Source of the DNA: Bacillota bacterium
GTDB lineage: Bacteria > Bacillota > Clostridia > Peptostreptococcales > Acidaminobacteraceae
Length of the DNA: 64,000 bases
Assembly (NCBI GenBank): GCA_030529225.1
Contig: JAUMXH010000010.1
Coordinates: 1 to 64,000 of the forward strand
Direction: 5' to 3'
The notes beneath the pieces are model-generated. The model saw only the letters and a list, made by a program, of their open reading frames with translations, had not been told where the DNA came from and searched no databases. Position numbers and translations under genes: made by a program. This document shows positions 1 through 9,472 of this stretch, piece by piece. Each line of letters starts with the position of its first letter. The stretch's first letter is position 1.

Positions 1-1311
1 CTTAACGAAACGCACGCGATTATTCACAGAATGAGGGAGATGGCGGTTCAGAGTTCCAACGACAGTAACACTGACGCGGACAGAGAAGCCTTACAGGCTG
101 AAATGGACCAGCTGGCACAAGAGATTACTCGTATTGCGAACGATACCGAGTTTAACACCAGAAAGGTTTTGAACGGTAATTTGGATAAGAATACTGTAAA
201 CTCAACAGGCGACATCACCTTCCACATTGGTGCTAACAAAGGACAAAACATGAAGTTCGGCGTAGGCGCGATGGATGCAAAGTCTTTGGGATTGACGGAA
301 GACAAATATCAAGGTGCCGCTACTGGAACAGGAATTAAAGATGCTAAAATTTCAAGAGCGGAGCAGAGCAAGGCGGTTAAGGAATTGGCCGAAGGTAAAA
401 ATGCGACAGACAGAGAAGTAACAATTACCAAAACTGATGTTGCAGGTTCTGGTGCTAAAGCACAATCTGCTGCAGCAACCTTGCAAACTGGTGTAACAGT
501 CAAACTTGATATTGGATTGACAGGTGAAAAGTATAATGACATCAACATAAAATTTACCAAAAGTGGTGCTGCTACATCTGCAACATTTGATGCTAAATCA
601 AAAACAATTGTAGTAAATCTTCTAAATACTGATAATGACGTAGATAAGACGGATTTGGAAACTGCCTTAAGAGCAATGCAACATGAAGGCTATGATTTTT
701 CTAAAATCGAAGCAACTGTTGGCGGAACATTGAACGCAGCTAATGATGTCGCTGCTGACGGTGGAAAGCTGATTGGAGGAGAAGACAAATCAATCAAAGT
801 CACAGCCGCAGCAGGCGGTATCACCGAAGATGTTACGATTAAAGAATCTGATACCAAAGTTGAGTTTAATAACAAGTTCAAAGGATTATCTTTTGAAACA
901 GAAGACGCGAACAAAATCAATGGCAAAATCGAACTTAACGTTGAAAAATCAACAGAAGCGACCTTCAATGTAAACCACAGCGTAAAAGATGCTGCAAAAG
1001 TGTCTTACGGCATCAACATCCTAACACAAGGTTCTGCCGACGCGGCAATCGAGAGAATCGATAGTGCACTTAAAAAAGTATCAGACGTCAGAGCGGGCCT
1101 CGGAGCGGTGCAAAACAGACTTGAGCACACCATCAAGAACGTAGACACTGCTGCTGAGAACCTACAAGCATCTGAATCAAGAATCAGAGACGTAGATATG
1201 GCGAAAGAAATGATGAACTACACCAAGAACAACATTCTTAGCCAGGCTGCACAGAGTATGCTTGCACAGGCAAACCAATTGCCGCAGGGTGTGCTTCAAC
1301 TATTGAGATAA
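1..1311 (+). CDS. Flagellin, 5'-truncated by the window edge
   Basis: Structural subunit of the flagellar filament. The reading frame is open from base 1, where the conserved helix reads LNETHAIIHRMREMAVQ, so the first methionines inside the window are internal and the true start lies upstream. The N-terminal D0/D1 signature continues with NDSNTDADREAL. A variable central domain of roughly 240 residues follows, with no recognisable homology and rich in K, T, A and D. The conserved C-terminal D1/D0 helices end in NQLPQGVLQLLR, the typical flagellin terminus. A strong hairpin terminator follows, so this is a last or single gene. Whether the organism has other flagellins cannot be seen. Confidence 0.95.
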   Translation, partial: LNETHAIIHRMREMAVQSSNDSNTDADREALQAEMDQLAQEITRIANDTEFNTRKVLNGNLDKNTVNSTGDITFHIGANKGQNMKFGVGAMDAKSLGLTEDKYQGAATGTGIKDAKISRAEQSKAVKELAEGKNATDREVTITKTDVAGSGAKAQSAAATLQTGVTVKLDIGLTGEKYNDINIKFTKSGAATSATFDAKSKTIVVNLLNTDNDVDKTDLETALRAMQHEGYDFSKIEATVGGTLNAANDVAADGGKLIGGEDKSIKVTAAAGGITEDVTIKESDTKVEFNNKFKGLSFETEDANKINGKIELNVEKSTEATFNVNHSVKDAAKVSYGINILTQGSADAAIERIDSALKKVSDVRAGLGAVQNRLEHTIKNVDTAAENLQASESRIRDVDMAKEMMNYTKNNILSQAAQSMLAQANQLPQGVLQLLR

Positions 1312-1346
1312 TCACCATACCCAATAAAAACGTTGGACATAAATAC

Positions 1347-1377
1347 AGGCCGGGAGATTCCGGCCTTTTTCTTTTTT
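1347..1377 (+). terminator. Intrinsic terminator after flagellin
   Basis: A 7-bp perfect stem (AGGCCGG / CCGGCCT) with a 6-base loop runs into a T-rich tract. It lies 35 bases after the flagellin stop codon and separates it from the convergent uppP gene. Confidence 0.85.
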
Positions 1378-1422
1378 AGTTCTATCTTTGTCCGTTCTCT
1401 CAAGTTCTTTAAACGCCCTCAC

Positions 1423-2217
1423 CTACTTGATTAACAAAACCGCGAAGATGATTAACGCCAAGACAATCCTGTAAATCGCAAACGGTCTGAAATTGTGCTT
1501 CTTGATGAAGTTCATCAACAGTGAAATCACCAAAAGGGCGACCACAAAAGAAACAAAGGTTCCGGTTCCGATCGCCATCCACTCGGCGGAGCTGAAGCTC
1601 AAGCTGTTCTTGATCAGTTTGAGAAGCCCCGCGCCCGCGAGCACCGGAATCGCCATAAAAAACGAGAACTCGGCCGCAAACTTTCTTGAAGTGCCCAGCA
1701 TCAAAGACCCGATGATGGTCATGCCCGACCTCGACATGCCCGGAATCAGCGCCAAACATTGGAACAAGCCGATGAAAAAAGCATTCTTGTAAGACAGGTC
1801 GTACACGGTATCGATTCTGCCGGTACTGTCCACGTCCTTATCGATAAAGTAAATCCAAATACCCCCGAGGATCAGCGAAACCGCGACCACCCAGGAATGG
1901 AAGAGGTACTTGTCGATGATGTCCTCCAAGGCAATGCCGATGATAGCCGCCGGAAGACAGGCGACCACGACCTTGGACCAGAGGTGAAAGAAGGTCTGCA
2001 GATCCTCTTTTTTGAGCGATTTTGGAAACAACTTTTTATGAAAGTAAATGAGAACCGACAGAATGGCCCCCATCTGTATCACGATGTTGAACACATTCGC
2101 AAAGTTTCCGCTAAAGTTCAGCAAATCTCCCAGCAGAATCAGGTGTCCCGTCGAAGAAATCGGCAAAAACTCCGTAACCCCTTCCAAAATTCCAAGTAGA
2201 ATCGATTTTAGTATCAT
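1423..2217 (-). CDS. uppP: Undecaprenyl-diphosphatase (UppP/BacA)
   Basis: Integral membrane enzyme that dephosphorylates undecaprenyl pyrophosphate to recycle the lipid carrier for peptidoglycan and other wall polymers. Overexpression in other bacteria gives bacitracin resistance. The 264-residue product has the normal family length, and both signature blocks are present: GVTEFLPISSTGHL near residues 13-26 and PGMSRSGMT near 160-168, which hold the catalytic Glu, Ser and Arg residues. Hydrophobic helices span the rest. GGGGAG lies upstream of the ATG. The gene points toward flagellin and follows the histidine phosphatase by 36 bases, so co-transcription is possible. Confidence 0.95.
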   Translation of the reverse strand: MILKSILLGILEGVTEFLPISSTGHLILLGDLLNFSGNFANVFNIVIQMGAILSVLIYFHKKLFPKSLKKEDLQTFFHLWSKVVVACLPAAIIGIALEDIIDKYLFHSWVVAVSLILGGIWIYFIDKDVDSTGRIDTVYDLSYKNAFFIGLFQCLALIPGMSRSGMTIIGSLMLGTSRKFAAEFSFFMAIPVLAGAGLLKLIKNSLSFSSAEWMAIGTGTFVSFVVALLVISLLMNFIKKHNFRPFAIYRIVLALIIFAVLLIK

Positions 2218-2253
2218 GGTCTCAGCTCCCCGTCGTCTCTAAATGCAAGTTTT

Positions 2254-2856
2254 TTACGCGTTAAAATAGTGAAGCACCGCCTGATCTTCGAGCATTTCAA
2301 ACTTAATGATGCTCGCGTTTCTGGCCAGGAAGGCGTTTTTGCTCACCGGATTTCCGAAAAAGATTCCCGACAAAAGGGCATCGATTACGCCGTAGTGCGC
2401 AACCAAAACCATAGCATCCGAATCCTCGAGCTGCTCGTCAAAGACCTTTCTGGCTCTCTTATACACATCAAAGTAGTTTTCACCGTTCGGGAAGGTAAAA
2501 CTCTTCTGCTCCTGCAAAAACTGCTTGAAGAGTTCCGGATGATCCTTCTGCACATCCTGCACCTTCATCGCTTCCCAGTCGCCGTTCTTGATCTCTCTGA
2601 GCCCTTCAAATTTAATCGGTTCCAGCCCGAATACCTCGGCAATCGGCAGCGCCGTGTCGTAGGCCCTCTTCAAATCCGAGCAGATGATTTTGTCCGGCTT
2701 GATATATTGTCTGATTTTCTCAGAAACTTCGGCCGCCTGCTCCATGCCCAGGTCCGTGAGTTCGGGGTCGGACCATCCGTAAAAACGGTACTCCTGATTG
2801 TAAACCGATTGCCCGTGTCTGACAAAGACCACTTGTTTTCCTCTATCGTTAAACAT
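2254..2856 (-). CDS. Histidine phosphatase family protein (phosphoglycerate mutase-like)
   Basis: A 200-residue member of the branch-1 histidine phosphatase superfamily. The catalytic motif FVRHGQS near residue 12 supplies the phosphorylated histidine, SDLKRAYDTA gives the second arginine, and VAHYGVI near residue 153 carries the second catalytic histidine. Length and layout fit the small CobC/PhoE-like enzymes rather than the 230-250-residue glycolytic mutase, so the substrate is uncertain (a sugar phosphate, nucleotide or cobalamin intermediate). AAGGAG sits 7 bases before the ATG. Confidence 0.85.
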   Translation of the reverse strand: MFNDRGKQVVFVRHGQSVYNQEYRFYGWSDPELTDLGMEQAAEVSEKIRQYIKPDKIICSDLKRAYDTALPIAEVFGLEPIKFEGLREIKNGDWEAMKVQDVQKDHPELFKQFLQEQKSFTFPNGENYFDVYKRARKVFDEQLEDSDAMVLVAHYGVIDALLSGIFFGNPVSKNAFLARNASIIKFEMLEDQAVLHYFNA

Positions 2857-2981
2857 GTATTTCTCCTTGTTTTTGTAGTTCTCTTTTCTCTGTTTATTCC
2901 TGCTATCCGTCTCATCCTGCAGACTTGCTATCCCTTACCTGTAAAGCCGGCCCCGCGGCCCTTCGCAAATCTGTTTGTCTC

Positions 2982-4025
2982 TTAAATTAAGAACATCGCA
3001 TCTCCAAAACTGAAGAATCGATACTCCTGCTCGACCGCATGCCGATACGCTTCCAGCACCCTTTCCCTATCGTAAAAGGCGCTCACCAGCATAATCAAAG
3101 TCGATTCCGGAAGGTGGAAGTTGGTAATCAGTGAATCTACAACTTTATATTCATAGGGTGGCAAAATAAAGATGTCGGTCTTTCCCTCATCCGCAACGAC
3201 CCTTCCGTGCCTTGCAGCCAGACTTTCGAGCACCCTGGTGGTCGTGGTACCGACCGAAATGACCCTGCCCCCTGCCCCCTTCGTCTCTTCTATGAGGTCC
3301 GCATTCGTTTGATCGATGCGGTAATATTCGGTGTGCATCTTGTGTTCTTCGACCCGCTCTTCTTTGACCGGCCGGAAGGTTCCAATGCCTACATGCAGGG
3401 TAAGTCTTGCGATCTTGATTCCCTTCTCCTCTATCCTCCGGAGCAGAGCCTGATCGAAGTGGAGGCCCGCCGTCGGTGCCGCGACCGAGCCCTTCTCTCG
3501 CGCGTATACGGTTTGATATCTGTCCTCGTTCTCTTTGCTGAGTTTTTCTTTGATGTACGGCGGAAGGGGCATTTCCCCCAAATGATTCAACAGATCGTCG
3601 AAGTCGCCCTCGTAGTCGAGTCTGACCTTTTTACTTCCGTCCTCGAGGGTTTCGAGCACCTCGCAGGAGAGGGCTCCGTTTCCGAAGACTGCGCGCTTTC
3701 CCGGCTGCATGCGCTTGCCGGGCTTGACCAGGGCTTCCCAGGTATCGTTACCGAGCGCCCTGAGCAAAAACAGCTCAATATTCGCGCCGATACTTCCGTC
3801 TTCTTTTATTTTATTTCCCAAAAGCCTGGCCTTAAACACCTTGCTCTCGTTAATGACCAGGCAATCGCCCGGGTGTAAATAGTCGATGATATCCGAGAAG
3901 TGCTTGTCTTCCAGGCTGCGATTCTTTCGATCCACGACCAGCAACCTGGACTCGACCCTCTTTTCTGCCGGCCTTTGCGCAATCAATTCTTCCGGCAAGT
4001 CGTAGTAAAAATCCGATGTCTTCAA
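2982..4025 (-). CDS. queA: S-adenosylmethionine:tRNA ribosyltransferase-isomerase (QueA)
   Basis: Makes epoxyqueuosine by transferring and rearranging the ribosyl part of SAM onto preQ1 at the wobble position of GUN-anticodon tRNAs. The 347-residue length is standard. Family blocks are clear: FYYDLPEELIAQRPAEKR at the N-terminus, SVAAPTAGLHF near residue 180, TLHVGIGTFRPV near 209, and the C-terminal FGDAMFLI. The start codon overlaps the end of the SpoIID-like gene by 4 bases, so the two are translationally coupled. Many clostridia keep ruvAB, spoIID-like and queA genes together in this way. The usual next gene, tgt, is not present downstream here. Confidence 0.96.
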   Translation of the reverse strand: MKTSDFYYDLPEELIAQRPAEKRVESRLLVVDRKNRSLEDKHFSDIIDYLHPGDCLVINESKVFKARLLGNKIKEDGSIGANIELFLLRALGNDTWEALVKPGKRMQPGKRAVFGNGALSCEVLETLEDGSKKVRLDYEGDFDDLLNHLGEMPLPPYIKEKLSKENEDRYQTVYAREKGSVAAPTAGLHFDQALLRRIEEKGIKIARLTLHVGIGTFRPVKEERVEEHKMHTEYYRIDQTNADLIEETKGAGGRVISVGTTTTRVLESLAARHGRVVADEGKTDIFILPPYEYKVVDSLITNFHLPESTLIMLVSAFYDRERVLEAYRHAVEQEYRFFSFGDAMFLI

Positions 4026-5674
4026 TTCTTTTTAATCTCCGTTCCCTCGTAGTAAAATTGTAGGATATCTTGATAATTGTGGCCTTCGTCCGCCATCACT
4101 TTTGCGCCCCACTGGCTCATTCCGAGGTTGTGTCCCCAGCCGTAGCCTTCGATTATCATCCCGGTATCACCCTGACTGGCGCCCGCATAGGCGAGGCCCT
4201 CTTCTTTTGCTTTCGGCTTTGCGCTCGGTTTTGAGTCGTTCTTGGTGCCGCTCGCCGACAAGACCGATCGGGCATCGAGCGCTTGCAGCGACCCGTCCGC
4301 CGTAATCATGCGGAGTTGATTTTTTTCTTTTTGTTTCACGCCCTCTCCGGTCAACACGCTGAGGGCTTCCTTTGCGGCTTGCCCGCCTTGAGCGCTCGCC
4401 ACCGGAGCATTCCCCGTATCCACGCGGTCGACCAAGGTGAAATAAAGACTCTTCACATTGTTTCCGCCGAGTATGCTTCGCAACCTGTCGCCGCTGATTT
4501 CAGCAGTTCCGTCGCTCCCGTGAACCCTCACCTTCTCGACGATGCGGGAAGGGTTGACCGATACGATTTCCAAGTTCTTGACCTCTCCGACTTGGATGCC
4601 GATGTTTGCGAGCCCGTAGCCGAGGGATTGCGAAGAGACCTGCACATACCAAGGTTTGGTGATTTTTAAGCTGTAGGGATCCGGCTTCGGCCTGAAATAC
4701 GGCAACTTTGTGCTGAATACGTCCTCACTACCGGCGCAGAATCCGCCGTTTGAAGAATGGAAAAAGGCCTGCACCCGATCCGTCCCGTGAAAGAGTTCTT
4801 CCCTTCTTGTCGCGTCCACCGCCGCTTTCCCGTTCGCGTCCTCGGCGCTCATTCCGCCGTAAACCTGGGAAATGATGGTCGGAGCGACATCGTAGCCGTG
4901 CTTTCTAAAGTTTCCCAAAGAACTGACCGCATAGGTTCTGGCACAGACCGCCTGCGCCTTCAGCGCTTCCTTGTGCCAGGCAGTCGGCATTTCTCGAGGC
5001 ACAACCCCGTACAGGTAGCTTTCCAAATCCAGATCGTTGATCGGGAAAAAAGAGCCCGCGTCCGGAAACTCGTTGAAGACCGAGAAGCCACCTCTAAAGT
5101 ATGAGTTGTAGAACAAAAACGGATTTCCGGCCTGTGATTTTAGGACTGCGACATGGCTTGCGACAATAAATTTCAGCTCTTCACCCTCATAGAAGCCGAC
5201 CGCATCCACATAACCCACAACGGAATCGTCCCAAAGCCTCTCCGGCGAGCCGAAGGCACCGTCGGTATTGAGGAGTCTCACGCCGAACTTCTCGACATCG
5301 GAACCCACGATGATCGGCACGCTGCTTGGATACTCGCTCGCATCGAAGTCGCTGAGCGAAGGCAGGGTCTCCCTTGAGAGCTCACACTGACCGCTCAGAC
5401 GTTTCAGCGTGTAAGTTGATGCCTTCTCCACGGTCAAAAGCGGGGCATCGAAGGTATATCTGTACTTCTCTTTAGGAAAGTAAATTCCGTGTTCGTCTTC
5501 AAAGGTGATTTGGCAGGTGCTCAAACTCGCCCCCGGCTCAATCAAGCCCACCCGTATTCTCTTGGCCGTTTCGTCGGCAAAGGTCGGAAGCGCTCCGAGC
5601 GCCGAAGCCAAGAAAAAAAACAACGCCGAGAGGAGAAGCACTTTTCCGCCGGCCCGTATTTTCTGCTGAAACAT
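4022..5674 (-). CDS. SpoIID/LytB domain protein, secreted
   Basis: A 550-residue exported protein with an N-terminal signal peptide (hydrophobic stretch at residues 11-27 ending near PTFADE). The SpoIID core lies at about residues 210-420, with LESYLYGVVPREMP carrying the glutamate equivalent to the lytic-transglycosylase residue of SpoIID. QAVCARTYA and FFHSSNGG follow. The C-terminus ends with GYGWGHNLGMSQWGA, the typical SpoIID/LytB tail. An A/K-rich insert at about 435-500 separates core and tail. SpoIID cuts denuded glycan during sporulation engulfment; related proteins act in vegetative wall remodelling. No other sporulation gene is visible, so the role here is open. It sits between ruvB and queA, overlapping queA. 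Confidence 0.9.
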   Translation of the reverse strand: MFQQKIRAGGKVLLLSALFFFLASALGALPTFADETAKRIRVGLIEPGASLSTCQITFEDEHGIYFPKEKYRYTFDAPLLTVEKASTYTLKRLSGQCELSRETLPSLSDFDASEYPSSVPIIVGSDVEKFGVRLLNTDGAFGSPERLWDDSVVGYVDAVGFYEGEELKFIVASHVAVLKSQAGNPFLFYNSYFRGGFSVFNEFPDAGSFFPINDLDLESYLYGVVPREMPTAWHKEALKAQAVCARTYAVSSLGNFRKHGYDVAPTIISQVYGGMSAEDANGKAAVDATRREELFHGTDRVQAFFHSSNGGFCAGSEDVFSTKLPYFRPKPDPYSLKITKPWYVQVSSQSLGYGLANIGIQVGEVKNLEIVSVNPSRIVEKVRVHGSDGTAEISGDRLRSILGGNNVKSLYFTLVDRVDTGNAPVASAQGGQAAKEALSVLTGEGVKQKEKNQLRMITADGSLQALDARSVLSASGTKNDSKPSAKPKAKEEGLAYAGASQGDTGMIIEGYGWGHNLGMSQWGAKVMADEGHNYQDILQFYYEGTEIKKN

Positions 5675-5683
5675 AGGTCCCCC

Positions 5684-6715
5684 TTATAAATCTTGCATGC
5701 TGATTTGACCGCTCTTTTCCACATAGGTCAGACCCAAGTGTTCGTAGGCCTTTCTGAGCAGGACCCGGCCCGACTTTGTTCGCGCGACAAAGCCGATTTG
5801 CAATAAATAAGGCTCGTAGACATCTTCGATCGTCTCCCTCTCCTCGCCGGTCGATGCGGCCAGGGTGTCGATTCCCACCGGCCCGCCGTCATACAGCTCG
5901 TGCATGGACAAAAGGATCTTTCGGTCCACATAGTCCAAGCCCAGTTCGTCTATTTCAAGGAGTCTTAACGCGTCTTTACAGAGCGCGATGTCGATCTTTC
6001 CGTCCCCTTTTACCATTGCAAAATCGCGGATTCTCTTCAGCAATCTGTTCACTATCCTAGGTGTGCCCCTACTTCTTGAGGCAATTTCCATCGCCGACTC
6101 GTCATCGATGCTCACGCCCATGACCCTCGCCGACCTGATTACTATATCGAACAATTCTTCCTTCGCGTAAAGTTCCAATTTCAGGATGACGCCGAAGCGA
6201 TCCCTAAGAGGGGAAGAGAGCGAACCCGCCCTGGTGGTCGCCCCGACCAGGGTAAATTTGGGCAAGTCGATTCTCACACTGTTCGCGAGCTGTCCCTTGC
6301 CGATTACAATATCGAGCGCGTAGTCCTCCATCGCCGGGTATAAGACCTCTTCAATCTGCTTGTTCAAGCGGTGGATTTCATCGATGAAGAGGACGTCCCC
6401 GTGGTTTAAGTTGTTCAGAATCGCCGCCAAGTCGCCCTGTCTCTCGATGGCAGGCCCCGAGGTGACCTTGATGTTCACGCCCATCGAGTTTGCGATGATG
6501 TTTGAGAGGGTCGTCTTTCCGAGTCCGGGCGGTCCGTACAGGAGCACGTGGTCCAAAGAATCCTCGCGCATTTTTGCCGCCTCGATGAATATTTTCAGTT
6601 GGTCGACGACCTTCTTCTGGCCGATGTATTCGTCAAAGACGCCGGGCCTGAGCGATGTTTCCATCAAAGATTCCCCCGCCATCATGTCCGGTGTCACAAT
6701 TCTTGTCTTCTTCAC
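5684..6715 (-). CDS. ruvB: Holliday junction branch-migration helicase RuvB
   Basis: AAA+ ATPase motor that drives branch migration of Holliday junctions with RuvA. The 343-residue product shows Walker A (GPPGLGKTT, about residue 65), Walker B (LFIDEIHR), sensor 1 (VGATTRAG) and the arginine finger region (LRDRFG), then the C-terminal winged-helix DNA-binding domain containing [18 protein letters not shown]. It starts 8 bases after the end of ruvA and is followed 9 bases later by the SpoIID-like gene, so it sits in the middle of an operon. ruvC is not in this window. Confidence 0.98.
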   Translation of the reverse strand: MKKTRIVTPDMMAGESLMETSLRPGVFDEYIGQKKVVDQLKIFIEAAKMREDSLDHVLLYGPPGLGKTTLSNIIANSMGVNIKVTSGPAIERQGDLAAILNNLNHGDVLFIDEIHRLNKQIEEVLYPAMEDYALDIVIGKGQLANSVRIDLPKFTLVGATTRAGSLSSPLRDRFGVILKLELYAKEELFDIVIRSARVMGVSIDDESAMEIASRSRGTPRIVNRLLKRIRDFAMVKGDGKIDIALCKDALRLLEIDELGLDYVDRKILLSMHELYDGGPVGIDTLAASTGEERETIEDVYEPYLLQIGFVARTKSGRVLLRKAYEHLGLTYVEKSGQISMQDL

Positions 6716-6723
6716 CCTGCCAC

Positions 6724-7323
6724 CTACCTATCGTTCCTCTTTTTGAGCGCGTACTTGATTGCACCTTCCACGCCGATTCCGGCCGGCATCCCTGCGCACA
6801 TCAACTTGATTTCCGCGGAACTGAATCCCAGGCCGGTGAGGGCAAGCACAATATCCTCCTCGATGTCCGGGCTCGAAAAGGCTTCCGCAGCACCCGCATC
6901 CTCGAGTTGCATGCTTTGGTAAAGCTTTTTAAACTTGTCCCGAAGCTCCACGACCAGTCGCTCCGCAGTCTTTTTCCCGACGCCGTTCAGCTTGACCAAA
7001 GAAGCGTAGTCCTCGGTAATAATCCACTTTATGATGGAATCGACCCCCGCATGGGAAATCGCGGACAGGGCCATTTTTTTCCCGACGCCGCTGACCGTTA
7101 AGAGGTTGTCGAAGAGAAAGCGCTCCTCTTTGCTGCTGAACCCGCAAAGGCTGAGCTCATCCTCCTTCACGATCAGACGGGTATATAAGACCGCCTCCTC
7201 ATGGAGCTTGATTTCAGAGAGCGATTGGAACGAGACCGCCAATTCATAGCCGATTCCGTTGTTTTCCAATACCACGCTTTCCTCGTTCTTTTCCGTCACG
7301 ATGCCCTTTAAGTACGAATACAT
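6724..7323 (-). CDS. ruvA: Holliday junction DNA helicase subunit RuvA
   Basis: Junction-binding partner of RuvB. The 199-residue protein opens with an OB-fold ([20 protein letters not shown]). Two helix-hairpin-helix elements follow: [14 protein letters not shown] near residue 72 and [15 protein letters not shown] near 108. The C-terminal domain III contacts RuvB and includes [13 protein letters not shown]. It is the first gene of the ruvA-ruvB-spoIID-queA run. The 130 bases upstream contain a GAAA-capped hairpin and A/T-rich sequence that probably carries the promoter. Confidence 0.97.
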   Translation of the reverse strand: MYSYLKGIVTEKNEESVVLENNGIGYELAVSFQSLSEIKLHEEAVLYTRLIVKEDELSLCGFSSKEERFLFDNLLTVSGVGKKMALSAISHAGVDSIIKWIITEDYASLVKLNGVGKKTAERLVVELRDKFKKLYQSMQLEDAGAAEAFSSPDIEEDIVLALTGLGFSSAEIKLMCAGMPAGIGVEGAIKYALKKRNDR

Positions 7324-7453
7324 ATTCTTCCCCTATTTTTCAAGATTCTCAGTATTTATTTTATCGAATTCCGTTTCCGGAATCTCGATTTGTCTTTCTA
7401 AAAGTCGATTTTGTATTGTTTTGTTCACGTTTTCTTCATTTTTTTCGCATTTC

Positions 7454-9211
7454 TCAGCGCCCCTCCTGCAGCAGGCTGTTTTTCAGCCTGACCTGCCAGC
7501 CTTCTTCAAAGGCCAGGCTCCATATCGCCAAGCCCTTCAGCCGGTACTTTTGAATGAGCTCCAAGCGCTTGGAAAAGGAATCCTCATCCTCCAGCCACAC
7601 GCGGTACAGGAGCTTTTTTTCCGCATCCGGGTACTCGGCGACCTCCTGAGAGGCGGAGTAGTCGTAGAGCAGTTTCACATGCTTGGTTTTTGTAATCTCC
7701 TGAAAGTCCTTTAAGGAGGAGAGCTGCGTGCCGCGCACGCTCAAGTCGCCGGCATCCAAGGCATAGATTCTTAAATAAGAGGCCTGGGCCAGCACGAGGC
7801 GCTCGGCGGGAATCACGGACAAGATTTGCCTTATGTTTTCTTCCGTCCAGGCGAGGGAGGAAACCGGGCCGGGAACTTGGGATTCACTTCCGTACTGGTC
7901 GATCGCCATCAAAATAAAAAAGTCCGCGTCGTCCTTGATGGCGGGGAGGTCTAAAACGCCTTCCAAAATCGCCTGTCCGGCGCCCTCGCCGAGTTCAAGC
8001 ACATCCGCTCCCGGAGGGACCGCAGAGCCCGGAGCCTTATGAAAGAGCCTTCTTTCAACCGAGGAGCCGTCCATCGGCGGAACACAGATGCTGAGGGTCA
8101 GCCCGAGCATGCGCGCCCGCTTCGACGTGTCCAAAAAGAAACGGGTAAACGCTTCCCGGTCGCTACGCTCCGCTTCGGTGAGATCGAAGTTGATGCCGTC
8201 CAGCCCATAATAAGCGCAGTAGAAGAGAAGCGAATCACTCAGCTCCTTTCGCTTGCCTTCCTCGGCCAGCAGGCTTCGAAACAGCGCCAAGTCGCCCTTG
8301 TCGGCAAAATGCCCGTAAACGAGGTAGCCCAGGTCCTTCGCCCCATCTACATACTCGTGGCTGAGCTTGGAACTCAGTTCCGCTTCACCGAGTTCAAAAC
8401 AGGTGGGAATCAGAATGTCCAGGCCTTCCATCTTCCGCTTCGGGGCCCTGACGATCGACTCCTGATAGGACGTTAGGACCTCCCAATTCATCTGGAGAGC
8501 CTTATACTTCTCCTTTTTTTGTGCGGCGCGAATCTTCTTCGGCTCGTTCCGGTACTCGCTGAGGGCTTCGAGGGAGCTGCGATCTGCGTAACAGAGGCCG
8601 TTCCCGTCATGGTAAATCGGCACCTTGCCTTCCTCGCCCTCCCGGTCCGCCACATAGACTTCCGAGGCGCTCGAGGTCTTCTCTATCAGCTCAAAGCCCG
8701 CGTCGGTTTTTGCGTAGAGTTCCGCCGACTTCGGCAAGAGGGCCTTTTTGTTCGGCGCGAGCGGCGCGTCCTTTGTGAAGACCAGGAGCAGCTTGTCCGC
8801 TTCTATGACCTTCATATCGAACAGTTCGCGAAGAAATCTGACGTTGATGTAATCCTTGGAACGGTAGTTGAGCGTGGGAATCAGAAAGGAAATTTCGTCC
8901 CTGTGAAAGGCCCTTTTCAGGCTTTCATCCTCCAGGTAGTCCGAGACCTTAAGCTTGGTCCTGATTCCGCACGCCTCAAAGCGAACGCCCTTCTCTTTCA
9001 GAACGTCTTGGATGCTCTTCACGGACAAAAAAACCGACCCGCCGTCGACAAAAAAGGCGCCTTCCTCGTCTATTTGCTTGGAATCTATGAGTAAAATCGG
9101 GGAACGATAAGACATTTCGAGGCCTTCTTCCTCGCGGAACGAGCAGGAAGCCAGGAAGAATAGAAAAAACAGAACTGCAACTACAACACTCGGCGTCCTT
9201 CTCAAAAACAA
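7454..9211 (-). CDS. Lipoprotein with stalk-like domain and degenerate GH18 (YaaH-like) domain
   Basis: A 585-residue predicted lipoprotein: a hydrophobic leader is followed by the lipobox LASC near residue 23. Residues about 35-150 resemble the copper amine oxidase N-terminal ('stalk') domain common in clostridial surface proteins (VFLSVKSIQDVL, YINVRFLRELF). Residues about 260-575 look like a family-18 glycosidase of the spore-cortex/YaaH type, with QYGSESQVPGPVSSLAW, a late GLAIWSLAFEE strand and the barrel strand DGINFDLT. In active GH18 enzymes that strand ends in the catalytic glutamate; here the residue is threonine. It may therefore bind glycan without cutting. The gene lies between ruvA and the 6S-like RNA. 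Confidence 0.75.
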   Translation of the reverse strand: MFLRRTPSVVVAVLFFLFFLASCSFREEEGLEMSYRSPILLIDSKQIDEEGAFFVDGGSVFLSVKSIQDVLKEKGVRFEACGIRTKLKVSDYLEDESLKRAFHRDEISFLIPTLNYRSKDYINVRFLRELFDMKVIEADKLLLVFTKDAPLAPNKKALLPKSAELYAKTDAGFELIEKTSSASEVYVADREGEEGKVPIYHDGNGLCYADRSSLEALSEYRNEPKKIRAAQKKEKYKALQMNWEVLTSYQESIVRAPKRKMEGLDILIPTCFELGEAELSSKLSHEYVDGAKDLGYLVYGHFADKGDLALFRSLLAEEGKRKELSDSLLFYCAYYGLDGINFDLTEAERSDREAFTRFFLDTSKRARMLGLTLSICVPPMDGSSVERRLFHKAPGSAVPPGADVLELGEGAGQAILEGVLDLPAIKDDADFFILMAIDQYGSESQVPGPVSSLAWTEENIRQILSVIPAERLVLAQASYLRIYALDAGDLSVRGTQLSSLKDFQEITKTKHVKLLYDYSASQEVAEYPDAEKKLLYRVWLEDEDSFSKRLELIQKYRLKGLAIWSLAFEEGWQVRLKNSLLQEGR

Positions 9212-9262
9212 ACCCCTCTCAAGCGGACTGACTGATCGCCTTTACAAACGTTTTTAAATAAC

Positions 9263-9437
9263 ACAAAACCCGGAATGCCGTTGCCGAGAATAAGATACCA
9301 CACCTTACCCAGGTGGGTGATCTGTCCAATGCTTTTGTCTTCCTCTAACAAGGAGGCCTGACATAGACACAAGAACGCGAGCTCCCTTTCAAACATTGGT
9401 GGTTCTATTCAATAAAGCAACAAACACCCCAGGCTCA
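9263..9437 (-). ncRNA. ssrS: Probable 6S RNA
   Basis: A roughly 175-nt transcript is predicted from a near-consensus promoter in a 260-base gap with no convincing gene. On the minus strand its ends pair closely. The 5' segment CCTGGGGTGTT pairs over 11 positions (including G-U pairs) with GGCATTCCGGG at the 3' end, and GTTGC pairs with GCAAC just inside. The centre holds short arms around a large open region (GAACCACC on one side, CACCCACC on the other). A long closing helix with a central bubble is the shape of 6S RNA, which mimics an open promoter and sequesters RNA polymerase. The exact 3' end is estimated. Another structured RNA is possible. Confidence 0.6.
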
Positions 9438-9442
9438 CATAC

Positions 9443-9470
9443 ATTATACACGATTTTTATGAAAAATCAA
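9443..9470 (-). promoter_or_regulatory. SigmaA promoter for the 6S-like RNA
   Basis: TTGATT (minus strand, 9465-9470), a 16-base spacer and a perfect TATAAT (9443-9448). Transcription should start near 9436, just where the closing helix begins. The -35 box lies 2 bases beyond the pyk stop codon. Confidence 0.8.
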
Positions 9471-9472
9471 CT

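Noticed and set aside
9202-9396. 64-codon minus-strand frame before the GH18-like lipoprotein
   Set aside because: It lies within the predicted 6S-like RNA, has no ribosome-binding site and overlaps the lipoprotein start.
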